A stretch of DNA of 26,109 nucleotides from JBBQZP01 sp038207585 (GTDB lineage: Bacteria; Pseudomonadota; Alphaproteobacteria; Rhodobacterales; Rhodobacteraceae). Below, in pieces: positions 8,997-15,454 of the stretch. The translations under genes were made by a program, and so were the position numbers. The stretch covers positions 1 to 26,109 of the forward strand of contig JBBQZP010000043.1 in the NCBI GenBank assembly GCA_038207585.1, written 5' to 3'. Below the pieces are notes generated by a model that ran no database searches, was not told where the DNA came from, and saw nothing but the letters and a program-made list of their open reading frames with translations. Position 1 is the stretch's first letter; the number at the start of each line of letters is the position of its first letter.

Positions 8997-10184
8997 ATGC
9001 GACCAGGATTTTCCCTTTTCTGCAGCCTTGGGCTGACCACCGCGCTGACGCTCGTTTCAGGATGCGCGAAGATTTCAACACTGGACTGGGATTTGCGCGG
9101 CAACGGCAAGGGCACCAGTTCCGCCGCCAAATCCGCCAGTGAAAACCGCCCCGAGGCGGACAGTCGCGGCGTAATAACCTATCCGGGTTATCAGGTGGCG
9201 GTCGCCAAACGCGGCGATACTGTGGGGTCGGTGGCCAGTCGGATCGGCGTGGATGGTGCGCAATTGGCCACCTTCAATGCGTTATCGCCGACCGATCCGT
9301 TGCGCGGCGGCGAGATCCTCGCCCTGCCCCAGCGCATCGCGGGCGAGGCTGCGACCACGCTTGCCCCGGCCTCGGCCATCACCGGCGGCGCGGTCACCAC
9401 AACCGGCATTGACGTGGCCCCCATCGCCTCGGCGGCGATCGACAGGGCCGATGCGGCCAAGGGCAGCAGGGTTGTCGCCCCCGCACCTGAACCGGGGCAG
9501 CACCGCGTTGCCCGTGGCGAAACTGCCCTGACCATTGCCGCCCGCTACAACGTCACCCCGGAAGCGCTGGCAAGCTGGAACGGTCTGGGCAAGGATCTTG
9601 GCGTGCGCGAAGGCCAGTTCCTGATGATCCCGCCCGCGAGTGCGGTGGCCACGGCGACCGAAGTCACGGCCCCCGGCGAGCAGACCCCGGCGCCGCTGCC
9701 GCCCTCGGCCGCTAAACCGCTGCCCGCCGAAAAGACGACTCCTCCCGTTACGGCAACGGGGGCCAAGGCCGCCGTCGCGGGCACGCCGCCCTCGCCCGAT
9801 CTTGGCGCGCAGCAAACCGTTACAAGCGCGGGCGGCAAATTCGCCAATCCGCTGGCCGGCGGGGCAATCATCCGCACCTTCTCGCCACCCAAAAGTCAGG
9901 GAATCGACATTTCCGCCAGCCCCGGCGCGCCGATCGTGGCCGCCGCTGACGGCAGTGTTGCCGCCATCACCAAGAACACCGTGGGCGTGCCCATCGTGGT
10001 GATCAAACATTCCGACGGGGTGTTGACGGTCTATGGTGGCGTGGATGCGCTGACTGTGGCAAAGGGCGCCGCCGTCAAGCGTGGCCAGAAGATCGGCGTG
10101 CTGCGGGCGGGCGATCCGTCCTTCCTGCACTTCGAGGTGCGCAAGGGGCTGAACGCTGTCGATCCCGAAGGATACATCAAGTAA
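8997..10184 (+). CDS. nlpD: NlpD-like lipoprotein: two LysM domains and a degenerate LytM/M23 domain
   Basis: This 395-residue protein begins with a lipoprotein signal peptide ending in the lipobox LVSGC (Cys23), so it should be anchored in a membrane facing the periplasm. LysM domain 1 spans about residues 65-112 and LysM 2 about 169-212; both bind peptidoglycan glycan chains. A Pro/Ala-rich linker leads to an M23 (LytM) domain at about 283-391. Its zinc ligands are missing: the HxGxD position reads SQGID (about 300-304) and the HxH position reads FLHFE (376-380). As in E. coli NlpD and EnvC, it should therefore activate a cell-wall amidase rather than cut peptidoglycan itself. It sits third after surE-pcm, matching surE-pcm-nlpD of gammaproteobacteria. 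The symbol is by analogy. Confidence 0.88.
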   Translation: MRPGFSLFCSLGLTTALTLVSGCAKISTLDWDLRGNGKGTSSAAKSASENRPEADSRGVITYPGYQVAVAKRGDTVGSVASRIGVDGAQLATFNALSPTDPLRGGEILALPQRIAGEAATTLAPASAITGGAVTTTGIDVAPIASAAIDRADAAKGSRVVAPAPEPGQHRVARGETALTIAARYNVTPEALASWNGLGKDLGVREGQFLMIPPASAVATATEVTAPGEQTPAPLPPSAAKPLPAEKTTPPVTATGAKAAVAGTPPSPDLGAQQTVTSAGGKFANPLAGGAIIRTFSPPKSQGIDISASPGAPIVAAADGSVAAITKNTVGVPIVVIKHSDGVLTVYGGVDALTVAKGAAVKRGQKIGVLRAGDPSFLHFEVRKGLNAVDPEGYIK

Positions 10185-10214
10185 GCCGCACAAATATTTG
10201 TTTTTGAACGCTTT

Positions 10215-11054
10215 CTAGATACGAACGCCATGCCGTGCGGCAAGGTCCGTAAAGAATTGCCAGGCCACGCGCCCCGACCGACCACCGCGCGTGGCCTGCC
10301 ATTCAATCGCCTCTGCCCGCAGGGTTTCGGGGTCTGTGCTGACGCCGTGCGCGGCACAATAGCCCTCAATCATCGCCAGATATTCATCCTGCGAACAGGG
10401 GTGAAAGCCCAGCCACAGCCCGAACCTGTCTGACAGCGACACTTTTTCCTCAACAGCCTCGGACGGGCTGATGGCGGTGGACCGCTCATTCTCGATCATG
10501 TCGCGCGGCATCAGATGGCGGCGGTTCGAGGTGGCGTACAGGATCACATTGTCGGGCCGCCCCTCAATGCCGCCGTCCAGAATCGCTTTTAGTGATTTGT
10601 AATGCTGATCATCATGGCTGAACGACAGATCGTCGCAGAACAGGATGAACCGCGCCTTTGCACCCCGCAGATGCGCCAGCAGGCGGCTGACCGACGGCAG
10701 GTCTTCGCGGCTCAGTTCCACGATTTTCAAGGGCAGGCCATCTGCGCGAACTGATGCGTGTACCGCCTTGACAAGGCTTGATTTTCCCATCCCCCGCGCG
10801 CCCCACAACAACGCATTGTTGGCAGGCAGGCCAGCCGCGAAATGGCGGGTATTCTGCATCAGGATATCGCGCGCGCGGTTGACCCCGATCAGAAGCGAAA
10901 GATCAACCCGCGCCACCTGCGCCACAGGCTCCAGCCGGTCCGGCGATGTGTGCCACGCGAACGCATCGGCGGCATCAAAGTCGGGCGCGGCCATCGGCGC
11001 GGGGCTCAGCCGTTCCAGCGCCTCGGCGATGCGGCGCAGCACGGCATCGGTCAC
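10215..11054 (-). CDS. DUF815-family P-loop ATPase
   Basis: The protein has 279 residues and is a soluble ATPase of the DUF815 family in the AAA+ group. Walker A is GARGMGKSS (about 85-93) and Walker B is FILFCDDLSF (about 136-145). A sensor-like stretch, ILYATSNRRHLMPRDM, follows. The family's cellular role is not established, so I give no function. The start is a GTG at 11054 that overlaps the tatC stop by four bases (GTGA), making it the last gene of the tat operon. Its tail points at the nlpD-like gene across a 30-base gap. Its place directly behind tatC is suggestive only. Confidence 0.9.
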   Translation of the reverse strand: MTDAVLRRIAEALERLSPAPMAAPDFDAADAFAWHTSPDRLEPVAQVARVDLSLLIGVNRARDILMQNTRHFAAGLPANNALLWGARGMGKSSLVKAVHASVRADGLPLKIVELSREDLPSVSRLLAHLRGAKARFILFCDDLSFSHDDQHYKSLKAILDGGIEGRPDNVILYATSNRRHLMPRDMIENERSTAISPSEAVEEKVSLSDRFGLWLGFHPCSQDEYLAMIEGYCAAHGVSTDPETLRAEAIEWQATRGGRSGRVAWQFFTDLAARHGVRI

Positions 11055-11929
11055 GCCTTGCCCTCGGCTTCGGCCTCATCTTCCTCGTCATCCTCAAACC
11101 ACAGGCCTTGCGCGCGCAGTTCCGCCTCACGCTTTTTCTCGATCCGGCGGATCAGGAAAATCGACACCTCATAAAGCGGATAGATCGCGCAGAACAAAAT
11201 CAGTTGCGACATCATCTCGGGCGGGGTTGCCACGGCGCACAGGAGCAGGATCAACACGATCGCGTATTTCCGCGTGGCCGCCAACCCGCGCGAGGTGATC
11301 AACCCGGCCTTGCCCATCAGGGTCAGCAAAACGGGCAGCTGAAAACACAGGCCAAACGCCATGATGAAACTAGTGGTCAGGCTCAGGTATTGCTCCATCG
11401 AGCCTTGGAACGAGATGCCCGCCGTGCCGGGTGCAGCCGGCACAACCGCGCCCGCAACAGCCCCCAGATCCGCACCACCTTGTTGGAATGTAAGAAAAAA
11501 CCGGAACGCCAACGGCAACACGATGTAATAGGCAAAGGTCGATCCGATGATGAACATCGCAGGTGAAGCCAGAAGAAACGGCAGGAACGCGTTCTTTTCG
11601 GTGCGATACAGCCCCGGCGCCACAAATCGCCACATCTGATAAGCGATGATCGGAAACGACAGCGCAATCCCGCCCATGACCGAAATGCGGATGGCGACGA
11701 AGAAGCCCTCTTGCAGCTTGATCATCACAAGGTTGCAGGCATCGCCCTGATCGGCCAGAGCGCGGCAGACTGGCACGGTCAGAAAGTTGAAAATCTCACG
11801 GTAAAAGGGAAAGCAGATCAGCATCGCCAACACAAACGCGCCGAGCGAATACATGATCCGGTTGCGCAGTTCGGCAAGGTGTTCGATCAGCGGTGCGGCG
11901 CTGCCGTCAATATCTTCCGAGGCGGTCAT
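11051..11929 (-). CDS. tatC: Sec-independent protein translocase subunit TatC
   Basis: TatC is the membrane core of the twin-arginine translocase; with TatB it recognises signal peptides of folded, often cofactor-containing proteins. The 292-residue protein has the signature HLAELRNRI near the N-terminus (about 17-25), six predicted membrane helices, and the conserved second loop ending in FQGSMEQYLSL. Between helices 3 and 4 there is a Gly/Ala/Pro-rich periplasmic insertion of about 20 residues, and the C-terminal tail is very acidic (FEDDEEDEAEAEG), both making it longer than E. coli TatC (258). The ATG overlaps the tatB stop by four bases, and its stop overlaps the next gene. Confidence 0.97.
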   Translation of the reverse strand: MTASEDIDGSAAPLIEHLAELRNRIMYSLGAFVLAMLICFPFYREIFNFLTVPVCRALADQGDACNLVMIKLQEGFFVAIRISVMGGIALSFPIIAYQMWRFVAPGLYRTEKNAFLPFLLASPAMFIIGSTFAYYIVLPLAFRFFLTFQQGGADLGAVAGAVVPAAPGTAGISFQGSMEQYLSLTTSFIMAFGLCFQLPVLLTLMGKAGLITSRGLAATRKYAIVLILLLCAVATPPEMMSQLILFCAIYPLYEVSIFLIRRIEKKREAELRAQGLWFEDDEEDEAEAEGKA

Positions 11930-12549
11930 GCGTCACCCTTTGGTGCGGCGGGCTTTGGTGCGGCGGGCTTTGGTGCGGCGGTTTTCTTTGCGGCCGGCTT
12001 TTTCGCAGCGGGTTTCGGCACATCCTTGGCCACCGGTTTCGCATCAACTTTCGGGGCAGCCTTGGCCCGCGCGGGCTTTGGCGGGGCCGCGTCGGCCAGA
12101 TCAGCCGCCATTTCGGCCTTGATCGCGCGGGCCTCAGCCGCCGCCGCGCGTTTGGCCGCTTGCTGATCGGCCAATGCCTGCGTGGCAGGGCCCATGAATT
12201 TCTCGTCTGGTGCTGCGGGTTTGGCTGCATCCGGGTCGGGCTGGGCCTTGGTCGTCGCACTGGGCTTTTTCATCGGGTCCCAGCTTTCGAACTTGGATGC
12301 CGCACCCTTGATCGCATCCAGCCCCATTGCCTTGGGTGACGCGATGTTGCGCAGGTCTTTGGCCACGTCCTTGACGCCCGCCTCATCCGCCGCCGATTCC
12401 ATCGCGCGCGAAAACTCCCGCGCCATGCCGCGCGCCTTGGCAGTAAAGCGTCCCATGGTGCGGAACATGTCGGGCAGGTCTTTTGGGCCGATGACGATCA
12501 ACGCCACAACGCCGACGACCATCATTTCGCTCCAGCCGATATCAAACAT
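11926..12549 (-). CDS. tatB: Sec-independent protein translocase subunit TatB
   Basis: TatB forms the signal-peptide receptor with TatC. The 207-residue protein starts MFDIGWSEMM, followed by a single membrane helix (about residues 5-20), the conserved GPKDLP hinge, and an amphipathic helix. Glu8 in the membrane segment and Gly21-Pro22 are the residues typical of TatB. The C-terminal half is disordered and rich in Ala, Lys and Pro, ending in repeated KPAAP units encoded by a 15-base tandem repeat. Alphaproteobacterial TatB proteins often have such tails, which vary in length. It lies 33 bases after tatA and overlaps tatC by four bases. Confidence 0.95.
   Translation of the reverse strand: MFDIGWSEMMVVGVVALIVIGPKDLPDMFRTMGRFTAKARGMAREFSRAMESAADEAGVKDVAKDLRNIASPKAMGLDAIKGAASKFESWDPMKKPSATTKAQPDPDAAKPAAPDEKFMGPATQALADQQAAKRAAAAEARAIKAEMAADLADAAPPKPARAKAAPKVDAKPVAKDVPKPAAKKPAAKKTAAPKPAAPKPAAPKGDA
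11939..11983 (-). repeat. 15-base tandem repeat in the tatB tail
   Basis: Three consecutive 15-base units read TTTGGTGCGGCGGGC on the plus strand: two identical copies (11939-11953, 11954-11968) and a third ending in GTT instead of GGC (11969-11983). On the coding strand they give the five-residue unit KPAAP. Exact DNA-level identity suggests recent slippage and possible length variation between strains. Confidence 0.9.
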
Positions 12550-12582
12550 GGTGCTTCATCCGAATGCGAACGGGCTGCGAGG

Positions 12583-12792
12583 TCAGACCTTGTCTTTTTC
12601 GGAGGGTGTGACGTCGCGCACATCTTCCACCGATTTCGCGGCGTCATCGGATTCTTCCTTGATGCCTTTCTTGAAGGCATTGATGCCCTTGCCCACTTCG
12701 CCCATCAGGCTGGACACCTTGCCGCGCCCGAACATGACAAGGACGACAACAGCGATCAGAATGATGCCGGGCAGGCCGATATTGCTCAACAT
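12583..12792 (-). CDS. tatA: Sec-independent protein translocase subunit TatA
   Basis: TatA multimerises to form the transport pathway of the twin-arginine system. The 69-residue protein has a short N-terminal membrane helix (about residues 5-20), the conserved FGRGKVSSLMGEVGKGI hinge and amphipathic helix, and a charged tail (EESDDAAKSVEDVRDV). The FGRGK motif is a TatA hallmark and separates it from TatB. GGGAG eight bases before the ATG supports the start. It is first in the tatABC-DUF815 operon, with a candidate promoter and palindrome just upstream. Confidence 0.96.
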   Translation of the reverse strand: MLSNIGLPGIILIAVVVLVMFGRGKVSSLMGEVGKGINAFKKGIKEESDDAAKSVEDVRDVTPSEKDKV

Positions 12793-12838
12793 GGGTCAAC
12801 TCCCTGGTTGCGGCGGTTGCCGCGTGATTTCATTTTTT

Positions 12839-12866
12839 GATCTAAGCGCATGATCCGCCGGATCAA
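12839..12866 (-). promoter_or_regulatory. Candidate tatA promoter with overlapping palindrome
   Basis: On the minus strand TTGATC (plus 12861-12866) is followed after 16 bases by TAGATC (plus 12839-12844), a plausible sigma-70-like pair about 45 bases before tatA. A perfect palindrome, TGATCCGCCGGATCA (12851-12865), covers part of the -35 element and the spacer, a position from which a bound protein would block transcription. The sequence is plain to see; the function is an inference. Confidence 0.4.
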
Positions 12867-12895
12867 AGATCGAAAGCGCGAACGCGGCACGTCTG

Positions 12896-12913
12896 CTGAC
12901 AGTAATATGTCAG
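12896..12913 (+). promoter_or_regulatory. Palindromic candidate operator before the HTH gene
   Basis: CTGACA (12896-12901) and TGTCAG (12908-12913) form perfect 6-base arms around GTAATA. The site ends 45 bases before the ATG of the HTH regulator, a normal place for autoregulation. No experimental support; a partner protein is inferred only from position. Confidence 0.4.
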
Positions 12914-12958
12914 TTGCCCCCCGTTGACGGCCCGCGCCGCACCGCCCAGACTGGTGGT

Positions 12959-13315
12959 ATGAGCAGAAATGACCGCTTTTTTGATCTGATCCAGCTTTTG
13001 CGCGACGGGCGTCTGCACCGCGCGGCCGATCTTGCGCAGGCCTTGGGGGTATCGACGCGCACGATCTGGCGCGACATGGCGGTTCTGAATGGTTCGGGCC
13101 TGCCAGTGTCGGGCGAGCGCGGCGTGGGCTACATTCTGCGCGCGCCGATCACCCTGCCCCCGATGATTCTGACGAATGAGGAGATGGAGGCGCTGGCCCT
13201 TGCGCTGCGCCGCCTGGGGGATGAGGCCGATCATCCCCTGTCGCGCGCGGCACGGGGGTTGGCCACAAAAATCGCGGCCACCGCCCCGCAAGCGGCCCCC
13301 GTCAGCGAGGGCTGA
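12959..13315 (+). CDS. Short HTH_11 (YafY/DeoR-like) DNA-binding regulator lacking a WYL domain
   Basis: This 118-residue protein has a winged helix-turn-helix of the HTH_11 type at about residues 5-60 (FFDLIQLLRDG, LAQALGVSTRTIWRDM, GERGVGYIL), the DNA-binding part of YafY-like regulators. In full-length members, about 220-320 residues, a WYL ligand-sensing domain follows; here only a short helical segment (ILTNEEMEALALALRRLG) remains before the stop. I take the ATG at 12959; an upstream frame extension to 12914 looks unlikely because it carries no conserved residues and would begin right on the palindrome. The gene ends 14 bases inside the convergent ATPase gene. Its targets are unknown; it may be a natural short form or a truncated remnant. 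Confidence 0.8.
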   Translation: MSRNDRFFDLIQLLRDGRLHRAADLAQALGVSTRTIWRDMAVLNGSGLPVSGERGVGYILRAPITLPPMILTNEEMEALALALRRLGDEADHPLSRAARGLATKIAATAPQAAPVSEG

Positions 13316-14417
13316 CACCGAACACATGGCAGCGGTCGCGCCGGATCATCAGCCACAGCACAGTGCCGGGCTTTGGCAGGAACACGTTTGGAACCGACGC
13401 AGTCAGCCGCAGTCCACCCTCATCCAGCGCGAATTCCACCAGCGATTCCCGCCCCAGAAACCGCGCGCGCAGAACCGTGCCCCGCGCGGCCGTGCCCTCC
13501 AGCGGGGTCGGGTCGGGGCCGCGCCCGCCGCGATCAAAGTCGATTTTCAGGTGCTGGGGACGGATCACGATTTCCACGTCCGCGCCATCCTTGTGACCCG
13601 GAGTAAGGAAGGCCCCGAACGGAGTCTGCGTCAGTGCGCCATGAGAAACGCCCGGAATCACGTTGATATCGCTGAAAAATGCTGCCGCTGCACGGTCTAC
13701 CGGCGTGTTGTAGACATTGTAAGGCGCGCCCCGTTGCACAATGCGCCCGGCGCGCATCAGGGCAATCTCGTCGCCCATCCGCAGCGCCTCGTCGGGTTCG
13801 TGGGTGACCAGCAGCACGGCTGCCCCTTCGTCTTTCAGCACCTGCAGGGTCGTGTCGCGGATGCCGTCGCGCAGGCGGTTGTCCAGCCCCGAAAACGGCT
13901 CGTCCATCAGCATGATCCGGGGGCGCGGGGCCAGCGCGCGGGCAAGGGCCACGCGCTGCTGCTCGCCACCTGAAAGCTCGTGCGGGTGCTTGTTGGCAAA
14001 GCCCGGCAGATCAACCCGTTCCAGAAGTTCGGCCACCCGTGCGGCCCGTGCGGCCCGATCCCCGTGCAGGCCAAAGGCCACGTTCTGCGCCACGCTCAGA
14101 TGCGGGAAAAGTGCGAAATCCTGAAACATCATGCCCACGCCCCGCGCCTCGGGCGGCAGGTTCACAGCACCGTCAAAGACCGCAGCGCCATCCATGAGGA
14201 TACGGCCCCGGTCGGGACGCTCGATCCCCGCGATCATCCGCAGCGTGGTGGATTTGCCGCAACCCGATGGGCCAAGCAGGCAGGTCACCTGCCCCGGCGC
14301 GATGGTCAGCGCCACGTCCTCCACAACCGGAGCGGCCCCGAAACTGCGGGTCAACCCGGTGATCTCAAGACGGGGTGCAGGAACGGTTGGCGCTGTGGGG
14401 CGGGACGGATCAGGCAA
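13302..14417 (-). CDS. ABC importer ATPase of the Fe3+/spermidine-putrescine (FbpC/PotA-like) class
   Basis: This 371-residue cytoplasmic ATPase powers an importer of the CUT1/FbpC class. Walker A is GPSGCGKST (49-57), the Q-loop is MFQDFALFPHLSV, the signature is LSGGEQQ (148-154) and Walker B is IMLMDEPFSGLD (168-179). A TOBE-type regulatory domain follows, with EIVIRPQHLKIDF. The motif FALFPHLSV and the overall length match iron(III) or phosphonate importers best. No permease or binding-protein gene lies next to it, so the ATPase is an orphan here and its substrate is unclear. The start is a TTG at 14417 with GGAAA just upstream; no in-frame ATG precedes the Walker motif. It runs tail-to-tail into the HTH gene. 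Confidence 0.9.
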   Translation of the reverse strand: MPDPSRPTAPTVPAPRLEITGLTRSFGAAPVVEDVALTIAPGQVTCLLGPSGCGKSTTLRMIAGIERPDRGRILMDGAAVFDGAVNLPPEARGVGMMFQDFALFPHLSVAQNVAFGLHGDRAARAARVAELLERVDLPGFANKHPHELSGGEQQRVALARALAPRPRIMLMDEPFSGLDNRLRDGIRDTTLQVLKDEGAAVLLVTHEPDEALRMGDEIALMRAGRIVQRGAPYNVYNTPVDRAAAAFFSDINVIPGVSHGALTQTPFGAFLTPGHKDGADVEIVIRPQHLKIDFDRGGRGPDPTPLEGTAARGTVLRARFLGRESLVEFALDEGGLRLTASVPNVFLPKPGTVLWLMIRRDRCHVFGVSPR

Positions 14418-14504
14418 CTGGGTTTCCGAGTGTTTCGATCAGGTTTACAAGTCGGTTCTGGCGGCTTTGCCCGGCAATGGCAAGCCCCGCGTCAGCCCCC
14501 GCAT

Positions 14505-15284
14505 TCAGATCGTGGCGTTGGTGGCCCCGCCGTCCAGCAGGATATTCTGCCCAACGATAAAGCCCGCATGCATGGAACACAGGAACGCGCAGGCCGCGCC
14601 AAACTCGGCCGCCGTGCCATAGCGCCCGGCGGGAATGGTCGCGGCACGTTGGGCGCGCGCCTGATCCATCGTGATGCCCTGCGCCTTTACAACGCCGGTA
14701 TCCAAAGCCAGGGCGCGGTCGGTCGCATGAATTCCGGGCAACAGGTTGTTGATCGTGACCCCGGCCTTTGCCACCTGCCGCGCGGTGCCCGCAACATAGC
14801 CGGTAAGCCCGGTGCGTGCGGCGTTCGACAGGCCCAGTTGCGGGATCGGCGCCTTGACCGATTGCGAGGTGATGTTGATAACGCGGCCCCAGCCGCGATC
14901 CATCATCCCTGGCAGCAGGGCCGTCATCAAGGCGATGGGCGTCAGCATATTCGCATCGAGCGCGCGGATGAAATCATCGCGGCCCCAATCGCTCCACATC
15001 CCCGGGGGCGGGCCGCCTGCGTTGGTCACCAGAATATCCAGCGTGCCCGCCGCCTCCAGCACCTTGGCCCGCCCGGCCTCGGTCGTGATATCGGCAGCCA
15101 CTTCCGTCACGCTGACGCCGAAGCGCGCCCGGATCGCATCTGCCGCCGCGTCCAGCGCTTCGGCCCCGCGTGCGTTCATAACAAGGTCCACGCCCGCCTC
15201 GGCCAGTGCCTGCGCGCAGCCAAGCCCCAACCCCTTGCTTGACGCGCACACCAGCGCCCGCTTGCCGTGAATGCCCAGATCCAT
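14505..15284 (-). CDS. SDR-like oxidoreductase with atypical active site
   Basis: The 259-residue protein has the Rossmann fold of short-chain dehydrogenases: a nucleotide-binding loop CASSKGLGLG (about 13-22), the DIT segment and VTNAGG (87-91), and NITS (137-140). The usual catalytic Tyr-x3-Lys is replaced: the region after Ser140 reads PQLGLSNAARTGL, with no Tyr and an Arg at the Lys place. This matches a known subgroup of FabG-like SDRs (the LSNxxR group), described as lacking the full tetrad. So it may bind nucleotide without being an ordinary reductase. The ATG at 15284 has GGAGG five to six bases upstream; the open frame extends further but without support. It precedes the ATPase gene by 87 bases, possibly in one transcript. 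Confidence 0.88.
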   Translation of the reverse strand: MDLGIHGKRALVCASSKGLGLGCAQALAEAGVDLVMNARGAEALDAAADAIRARFGVSVTEVAADITTEAGRAKVLEAAGTLDILVTNAGGPPPGMWSDWGRDDFIRALDANMLTPIALMTALLPGMMDRGWGRVINITSQSVKAPIPQLGLSNAARTGLTGYVAGTARQVAKAGVTINNLLPGIHATDRALALDTGVVKAQGITMDQARAQRAATIPAGRYGTAAEFGAACAFLCSMHAGFIVGQNILLDGGATNATI

Positions 15285-15349
15285 GATCGCCTCCGTTGAT
15301 TGTTGCCGTATTCCTAACAGCCGGCTGCCGTCTGTGAAAGCGCAACCGA

Positions 15350-15379
15350 TTGACGCTGAACCGCGCAATTTGCTATGCT
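15350..15379 (+). promoter_or_regulatory. Candidate sigma-70 promoter of the Hint-domain gene
   Basis: TTGACG (15350-15355) and TATGCT (15374-15379) are separated by 18 bases, close to the consensus. The site lies 75 bases before the ATG of the Hint gene, in the 170-base region divergent from the SDR gene. No other plus-strand promoter in this gap looks as good. Confidence 0.5.
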
Positions 15380-15454
15380 TTTGGAACAGGTGGGGACCGG
15401 TAACAGGCTGCAACAAATGGCCCGGATTAATTTTTTGACGAGTGACCGCCAGAC

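Noticed and set aside
10190..10210. AT-rich palindrome ACAAATATTTGT followed by T-run between nlpD-like and DUF815 genes
   Set aside because: The palindrome has no loop space and no GC in the stem, so it is a poor intrinsic terminator; left uncalled.
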